Source: Saprospiraceae bacterium (GTDB taxonomy: Bacteria; Bacteroidota; Bacteroidia; Chitinophagales; Saprospiraceae). From it: a DNA stretch of 64,000 bases. The notes under the pieces were generated by a model. The model was not told the DNA's origin and did not search any database. It saw only the letters and a list, made by a program, of their open reading frames with translations. Below are positions 57,929-64,000 of the stretch, one piece after another (the first letter of the stretch is position 1; each line of letters starts with the position of its first letter). The stretch spans positions 84,159 through 148,158 of the forward strand of contig JADKBS010000021.1 of assembly GCA_016714985.1 (NCBI GenBank). The letters are read 5' to 3'. The position numbers were made by a program, and so were the translations under genes.

Positions 57929-58489
57929 ATGACGGAAGCACAACTCATACACGATTGCAAGCAAGGCAAAAAAGCGGCGCAGTACCTGTTGGTGCAGCGC
58001 CATGCCGGCATGTTGCTGTCGGTGTGCCGCCGCTACGCCCGTGACGAGGCGATGGCAAAGGATGTGCTTCAGGAGACCCTTCTCCGCATTTTCACCCATA
58101 TCGGCAAATACGAGCCGACTGGCAGCTTCGAGGCGTGGATGCGGCGGATAGCAGTGCGCCGCTCGCTGCAATGGCTCGAAAAATCGGCCTTCCAGCACGA
58201 GCTACAACCCGCTGATTTACCTGATTATCAAACAGTTGAGCACAGCGTTGCTGCGCAAATGGGCGTGGAGGAAATCATGCAGTTGGTCATGGAACTGCCG
58301 CCGGGGTTCCGGGCGGTGTTCAACCTCGCCGTGGTGGAGGGCTACAGCCACCAAGAAATAGCAGCAATGCTCGGCATCACGGAGAACACCTCCCGCTCGC
58401 AGTTGACACGGGCAAGGCAGGCGCTCCAGGAAAAGATTCATCAATTAAACAACCACCGCCGTTATGAAATGGCCATTGTTCGAAAATAA
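57929..58489 (+). CDS. ECF-type RNA polymerase sigma factor
   Basis: 186 aa with the sigma-70 region 2 (YARDEAMAKDVLQETLLRIF) and region 4 (GYSHQEIAAMLGITENTSRS, QLTRARQALQEKI) of extracytoplasmic-function factors. It directs RNA polymerase to a specific regulon, usually under control of a membrane anti-sigma partner. The downstream gene overlaps it by 26 bp (58464) and encodes a protein with a single membrane segment, which could be that partner. Confidence 0.92.
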   Translation: MTEAQLIHDCKQGKKAAQYLLVQRHAGMLLSVCRRYARDEAMAKDVLQETLLRIFTHIGKYEPTGSFEAWMRRIAVRRSLQWLEKSAFQHELQPADLPDYQTVEHSVAAQMGVEEIMQLVMELPPGFRAVFNLAVVEGYSHQEIAAMLGITENTSRSQLTRARQALQEKIHQLNNHRRYEMAIVRK

Positions 58490-59948
58490 AATACGAAAGG
58501 CATTGCTCAGCCACCAATCGGAGGTGGACGTGGATGCAATATGGGCCGCCATCGAGCCAGGGGTGGACGCCATCAATCGGCGGAAAAAACGGCGGTTCAT
58601 GCTGTTCTGGCTGTTGTTGCCATTATTGGTGGCACATGGCATAGGCTTTTATATTTACCTTAATGATGGCACCTATGAAAACAAGGCTACAACAGCTTTA
58701 AATACCATAGCTTCCACCAATAATAAGGTGGTGGATAAATCGGCTTTAAATGCCCCTAAAAACCCAATAGAAACCCAGCAAACGCAGGAAGGTAGTAGCC
58801 ATAAAACAGGGCAGTCCAGCCATAATGGCGGCGCATTGACTACTACGGAAAATCAAGGATTAAATGCCAAGGCAGGTAATCCCATATTTTTAAATAAAAA
58901 GGGCAAAAAGCCATCGTATAAAACGGCAACGGCCACTTCCGACCAGCCAAAGCGCAATGCAAACCTCGGCCCAGCGGCAGCACCCGCCTCGCCCATTGCG
59001 GAGCAAGCCCCAAATACTGGCCGCTGGCAAACCGAATACCCCGGCCCGAACGCAGCCGAAGCGCCCATTGCAGGGCAAAATACGGTCAATGCCATGCCGA
59101 CAACCACGGCCCAGCGCCTATTGGAAGCAGTGCCCACCTTGCCCTTCGAACCCCTTTCAGCCATTGCACCAAAGCTGCCCGCACTGCCCCCGACGGCACT
59201 TGAACAGCCCCTGGAAACGCCACCCCTGCGCAAGCGGGACTTCCGCCTGACCGCCGCCGTACTGGGCAGCATCAGCTTTTTGGACCGGAAAATGACCGCC
59301 ACGGACTCCGCCTACACCACCCTGCTCGACCTGCGGGAACGCTCGGAACGGCAACTGGAAGCCGTGCAGGCAGGCATCCGCATCGGCGTTGAGCACCGCT
59401 CCGGCCTCGGCTTCAGCACCGGGCTGAACTATGCGCAGTTGAACGAAGTTTACCGCTACAAGTCCATCAAGGACAGCATAGAAACGGTCAATGGCATACA
59501 GTACTATTACCTGAATTTCGAGAACGACACCATCCCCGTTTATGGCGACATTCAGTTGGAGCGGCGCACGACCCACCGCAAGGAATTTTACAATAAATAC
59601 CGCTTGATAGAGGTGCCGCTCTTGGTAAGCTGGCGGCACGAGGGCCACCAGTTCTCGTTCGGTGCCCAGGCGGGCGCCTTCGTCAACCTGCGGATGGCGG
59701 CAACAGGCAGGGTCTTGCAGTCCGCCACGCAAGACGTTGATATTTCCAGCGGCGGCCTCTACCGCACGAACATCGGCCTGAGCTATTACCTCGGCCTGAC
59801 GGCTGGCTTCATGCTCAACGACCGATTGGAAGTTGTTGCCTCACCGTTCGTGCGGCACTTCCCGAAAAGCTTCACAAAAGCAAGCTATGGGCTGGAGCAG
59901 CGGTATAATTTGTACGGGCTGAATGTGGGGTTGGGGGTAAGGTTTTAG
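58464..59948 (+). CDS. Membrane-anchored protein with C-terminal barrel-like domain, possible anti-sigma partner
   Basis: 494 aa. The cytoplasmic N-terminus (KWPLFENKIRKALLSHQSEV, DVDAIWAAIEPGV) precedes one membrane segment (FMLFWLLLPLLVAHGIGFYI, about residues 46-66). A long Ala/Pro/Thr linker follows, then from about residue 260 a beta-rich domain (FRLTAAVLGSISFLDRKMTA to the C-terminal LYGLNVGLGVRF) like PorT-type outer-membrane barrels. The overlap with the ECF gene suggests co-translation and an envelope-sensing role; this is inference. The fusion of an inner-membrane anchor and an outer-membrane-like barrel is odd but common in Bacteroidota sigma operons. Confidence 0.75.
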   Translation: MKWPLFENKIRKALLSHQSEVDVDAIWAAIEPGVDAINRRKKRRFMLFWLLLPLLVAHGIGFYIYLNDGTYENKATTALNTIASTNNKVVDKSALNAPKNPIETQQTQEGSSHKTGQSSHNGGALTTTENQGLNAKAGNPIFLNKKGKKPSYKTATATSDQPKRNANLGPAAAPASPIAEQAPNTGRWQTEYPGPNAAEAPIAGQNTVNAMPTTTAQRLLEAVPTLPFEPLSAIAPKLPALPPTALEQPLETPPLRKRDFRLTAAVLGSISFLDRKMTATDSAYTTLLDLRERSERQLEAVQAGIRIGVEHRSGLGFSTGLNYAQLNEVYRYKSIKDSIETVNGIQYYYLNFENDTIPVYGDIQLERRTTHRKEFYNKYRLIEVPLLVSWRHEGHQFSFGAQAGAFVNLRMAATGRVLQSATQDVDISSGGLYRTNIGLSYYLGLTAGFMLNDRLEVVASPFVRHFPKSFTKASYGLEQRYNLYGLNVGLGVRF

Positions 59949-60038
59949 AATTAGGGTTGTTGCGAAAGGAAATGGAGGTGAAGGCAGTGGATGAGGCGAT
60001 TTTAGGCGCTGTGCATTCCGCTAATGAACCTTCAGAAT

Positions 60039-60364
60039 TCATGCAAGCAGGTTTTGTTGAGTCCCAGCAACAACCATTGCCCTTTTTGCTTTCCACCTGC
60101 TCACTAAGTATGCCGACAAAAGCACGGTTGCAAGGATGGCAACATTGACGACCATCGCCTTGAACGATTCGTTGCTGAAGTCCCACCAGATGATTTCACC
60201 GGGATGCTTCCTAAGCTGGGCAAGCACCAAAAAACCAACGGGGCAATACCTATCAACAGCCCATTCACAAACCACTTTCCCCAAAAATAGGTCAGTAAAG
60301 CTGCCAGCACCGAAAAAACAAGTGGGAAAGCAATTACCTGTAATGCCGGATGCTCGATTTTCAA
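60039..60364 (-). CDS. Small membrane protein abutting the CRISPR array, one frameshift
   Basis: The joined frame gives about 108 aa with three membrane segments (VIAFPLVFSVLAALLTYFWG, GLLIGIAPLVFLVLAQL, AMVVNVAILATVLLSAYLVS). The frame breaks in an A6 run (60229-60234 on plus); one more base joins LVF and LVLAQLRKHPGEIIWWDF. The only start in view is TTG at 60364, within the first 37-bp unit of the CRISPR array, so the original promoter may have been displaced by the array. No family was recognised. Confidence 0.6.
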
Positions 60365-63300
60365 GCCTTCTTATTCTGGATAATGGCTGCTAAGATCACC
60401 AATCCCGAAACCGCCACCAGCGGCGAGGGGGTTTCAATCCTTCTTATTCTGGATAATGGTCGCTAAGAGCCACCGGTAGCTGTATCCACATCGTGATGAA
60501 GGAGTTTCAATCCTTCTTATTCTGGATAATGGTCATGATGGCAGGGGTGACTTCATCAAAAGGCCGGATACCTGTTTCAATCCTTCTTATTCTGGATAAT
60601 GGGTGCTAAGGTCCAGGTTGCTATTGCTTGGTAAAAAACTATTCAGTTTCAATCCTTCTTATTCTGGATAATGGTCGCTAAAGATGACAACTGTGTGCCA
60701 ATGAGGGTGCATAAGTGACCGGGTAGTGTTTCAATCCTTCTTATTCTGAATAATGGTCGCTAAGTACAGGTTGGTGAGCAACAATCGCTTATGTTTCATA
60801 TGTTTCAATCCTTCTTATTCTGGATAATGGTCGCTAAGTCATGGTCATCTGCTTATATTCGATATTGCCTGGCTCCGTTTCAATCCTTCTTATTCTGGAT
60901 AATGGTCGCTAAGGGCATTGGGTTGGGCTTTGCCCAAATGATTTCTTGGCGGTTTCAATCCTTCTTATTCTGGATAATGGTCGCTAACAAGTACGCTTGC
61001 AAACGTGCAATTGCCATAGCAATGGAGTTTCAATCCTTCTTATTCTGGATAATGGTCGCTAAGATCTCCGCCGCCAGTACCTCCATGCCGGAACTGGGGT
61101 TTCAATCCTTCTTATTCTGGATAATGGTCGCTGCTTTTTTACCTTGGGAAAATCACACCAAGTTACTTTTGGTTTCAATCCTTCTTATTCTGGATAATGG
61201 TCGCTAAGTCAGGTTTTTGGATGTTATCCCGCCTGCCCGCTCCATAGTTTCAATCCTTCTTATTCTGGATAATGGTCGCTAAGTTGACAAAACGCCTGTT
61301 CAGTATCTCCACCTGAAACTCGTTTCAATCCTTCTTATTCTGGATAATGGCTGCTAAGCAAGCGAACACCCCGCCCGTGATTCACCACCCCATATTTCAA
61401 TCCTTCTTATTCTGGATAATGGCTGCTAAGACCATAGCTTTCTGCTGAACGCATACCAATAAAATTAGTTTCAATCCTTCTTATTCTGGATAATGGCTGC
61501 TAAGAGGCCCAGACCATCAAGCTACAGGTCAGCCTGAAAAGTTTCAATCCTTCTTATTCTGGATAATGGCTGCTAAGAATCACCCGCGCGGCTCCACCTT
61601 GAGAACATTTCCCGCACCTTGAAAGGTTTCAATCCTGCTTATTCTTTGGATAATGGCTGCTAAGTAATGACATTAGAGATTTTAGAGGAAGTGGTTGGCC
61701 TTATCCAGTTTCAATCCTTCTTATTCTGGATAATGGCTGCTAAGTCCAGAAGATCAATTGACCATTAGTCCGATGAATGTTTCAATCCTTCTCCGACTGG
61801 ATGCTGGATAATGAAAACGCTAAGTTTCTTTCAACATTCTTCCCTGATAATGGTGTTAATGGTTAGTTTCAATCCTTCTTATTCTGGATAATGGCTGCTA
61901 GGCCAACAACTACTCCGCCGAACGGGGGCGTCTCAGTTTCAATCCTTCTTATTCTGGATAATGGCTGCTAAGGAAAATTAAATCAATTCAATTTCAATTA
62001 TGACCAGTGGTTTCAATCCTTCTTATTCTGGATAATGGCTGCTAAGAGGCCACGCCTCAAGGCAGCTGAACACTCTTTTTCGGGTTTCAATCCTTCTTAT
62101 TCTGGATAATGGCTGCTAAGAACATTGAATGAACCTATGGGCAGACTTCTGGGTTTCAATCCTTCTTATTCTGGATAATGGCTGCTAAAGGGTCATCGCC
62201 TATCTGGTCAGGTGTTGCCGCTCAATCTGTTTCAATCCTTCTTATTCTGGATAATGGCTGCTAAGGCTGACGGCTGATAATCCCATGAAAATAAAACTTA
62301 CCCGTTTCAATCCTTCTTATTCTGGATAATGGCTGCTAAGGCCATCGCCGCCGAGCGGATGGAGGCTGAGGCGAACAGTTTCAATCCTTCTTATTCTGGA
62401 TAATGGCTGCTAAGGCGAAGGCCAATGAACTTGCACAAAAGATTATTGAAGTTTCAATCCTTCTTATTCTGGATAATGGCTGCTAAGAAGGGGCGGGGGG
62501 ACAGGCTCAGGCTGGCATGAGACGTTTCAATCCTTCTTATTCTGGATAATGGCTAAGGAGTTTGGTTCAAACACAGGAAATGAAGGCATATGTGGTTTCA
62601 ATCCTTCTTATTCTGGATAATGGCTGCTAAGATATATTCGGTTCCTCGCCCCTGGCACATTTTACTAGTTTCAATCCTTCTTATTCTGGATAATGGCTGC
62701 TAAGTTTGATTTAAATCTGAAGCATCGAAGGCATTCAGAAGGGAGTTTCAACCTTCTTATTCTGGATAATGGCTGCTAAGGGCTTCGATTTCCTTTACTC
62801 CTGTCTCGATCACTGAGGTTTCAATCCTTCTTATTCTGGATAATGGCTGCTAAGTTATTTGGCAGCCCGCTATCGTTACGACCCCGCCAGTTTCAATCCT
62901 TCTTATTCTGGATAATGGCTGCTAAGATTGAAGGACAGATTACATACGTTGGGAATTGTTCAGTTTCAATCCTTCTTATTCTGGATAATGGCTGCTAAGC
63001 ACCGCTGCCGCTGGGCTGGACGGTGTGCCCTCTATTGTTTCAATCCTTCTTATTCTGGATAATGGCTGCTAAGGGTTCAAAAAAACACATCCCCCATCAC
63101 CACCGTTGTGTTTCAATCCTTCTTATTCTGGATAATGGCCGCTAAGAGACAACTGCCGCCTACATCGGAAAGATCCATGGAAAGTTTCAATCCTTCTTAT
63201 TCTGGATAATGGCTGCTAAGTTTGCTTTTGTGCCGCCTATTATCAATGCCACTTCAGTTTCAATCCTTCTTATTCTGGATAATGGCTGCTAAGCTTCATT

Positions 63301-64000
63301 TTGAGGTGGGTTTAAGAATCGTTCCATGCTGGATTGCTGTTTGTGCCAACCCAAAGCACGGATGTTTCATCTTATTCTGGATAATGGCTGCTAAGTCAGT
63401 CAAGCTATGGCTGCCTTTGTGGCGTTTCAATCCTTCTTATTCTGGATAATGGCTGCTAAGGAATATGGGAGAGTGTTTGACTTTGAACTCGGTTCAATCC
63501 TTCTTATTCTGGATAATGGCTGCTAAGAACGCGGTAGCAAATGTTACTTCCCACTGTTCCGGTTTCAATCCTTCTTATTCTGGATAATGGCTGCTTGGGT
63601 TACGCTTTCCAAATTGGCTAGTTAACTGAGTTTCAATCCTTCTTATTCTGGATAATGGCTGCTTTAGGGCCTTTGTATCCCGGTGGTGCGGGCGGTTTTC
63701 CCTTTTTGGGGGGAAGTTTGGTTTTTGAATTTTTTTTTTATTCTGGATAATGGCTGCTAAGCAAGGTGAATTGTTTCAATCCTTCTTATTCTGGATAATG
63801 GCTGCTAACGCACAAGCCGGCATTTAAGCATGAATTTGTTTCAATCCTTCTTATTCTGGATAATGGCTGCTAAGATTTAAAAATTCACAATAAATTGTTC
63901 TAAATGTTTCAATCCTTCTTATTCTGGATAATGGCTGCTAAGAATGACCGTAGCCTTCAGCCTTTACCCACCATTAATGTTTCAATCCTTCTTATTCTGG
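60358..64000 (-). CRISPR. CRISPR array, about 50 repeats, no cas genes in the window
   Basis: 37-bp repeats starting GTTTCAATCCTTCTTATTCT and ending GGATAATGGCTGCTAAG on plus; spacers are mostly 35-38 bp. On the minus strand the repeat ends in ATTGAAAC, the usual 8-nt 5-prime handle of type I/III crRNAs. Transcription is therefore probably on minus and the leader beyond 64000. The left end (60358-60394) is the leader-distal, slightly degenerate repeat. Units 2-13 (60431-61283) mostly carry GGTCGC where units from 61322 onward carry GGCTGC. Irregular units lie at 60504, 61626, 61779, 62524, 62745, 63364, 63562, 63630 and 63729. The array is truncated by the window end. Confidence 0.97.

Noticed and set aside
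60290..60394. CRISPR leader on the left side of the array
   Set aside because: The left repeat is the degenerate one, a gene lies directly outside it, and the ATTGAAAC handle orientation points to a leader on the right.
60791..61207. Open frame translating to repeated FQSFLFWIMVA peptides
   Set aside because: It is only the CRISPR repeat read as protein; spacers break any natural sequence.

Overview
The window looks like a Bacteroidota chromosome fragment, probably from the class Saprospiria or a relative. The lineage is inferred from several signs: a type IX secretion (T9SS)-style C-terminal sorting domain, SprB-like adhesin repeats, the futalosine menaquinone enzyme MqnC, NIPSNAP and DUF6544 proteins, many lipoprotein plus beta-barrel pairs, and TAnnTTTG-like promoters. 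No rRNA, tRNA, integrase or cas gene was seen. About 17 apparent frameshifts, most of them one-base changes in homopolymers, suggest an incompletely polished long-read assembly. I therefore join the affected reading frames and give each junction.

Layout. 1-7.8 kb: a DinB-like protein, a NIPSNAP protein, a 1.8-kaa surface protein (FG-GAP, PKD, beta-helix) and a GNAT acetyltransferase, all on the minus strand, then a small HEPN-like gene on plus. 8.4-20.2 kb: an energy module with a very long pyruvate:ferredoxin-type oxidoreductase, rnfC-D-G-E-A, an nqrM-like gene, a plant-type ferredoxin-NADP reductase and rnfB. Most junctions there carry odd hairpins built of reiterated short words. 20.4-28.3 kb: small membrane and SRPBCC proteins, then a SprB-like adhesin. 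28.7-37.7 kb: a universal stress protein, a hydrogenase-type maturation protease, mqnC, a lipoprotein, an alpha/beta hydrolase without its nucleophile, ligA, a DUF433/DUF5615 pair and a thiolase. 37.7-48.5 kb: two lipoprotein plus outer-membrane-protein sets. Each is preceded by a homologous leader of about 370 bp with three conserved hairpins. Between the sets lie an FtsX-type permease, upp, a beta-barrel protein and a PaaE-like reductase.

48.9-55.3 kb holds the most interesting locus: a MoxR AAA+ ATPase, a 42-bp tandem repeat, a CHAT-protease protein, and a giant CoxE/vWA-like protein that also carries receiver-like, peptidoglycan-binding, TIR and formylglycine-generating-enzyme-like domains. 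Its C-terminus resembles the variable region of a diversity-generating retroelement (DGR) target. This matches the general plan of MoxR-vWA biological conflict systems. 56-60 kb: a lipoprotein, an ECF sigma factor with a membrane/beta-barrel partner, and a small membrane protein. 60.36-64 kb: a CRISPR array of about 50 repeats that runs off the window. Its likely transcription is on the minus strand, so its leader and any cas genes would lie beyond base 64000.

A family of non-coding elements of about 110-131 bp, each with two adjacent hairpins, occurs four times. Two copies have 8-bp flanking direct repeats, so they behave like MITEs. Compensatory differences between copies keep the hairpins paired.
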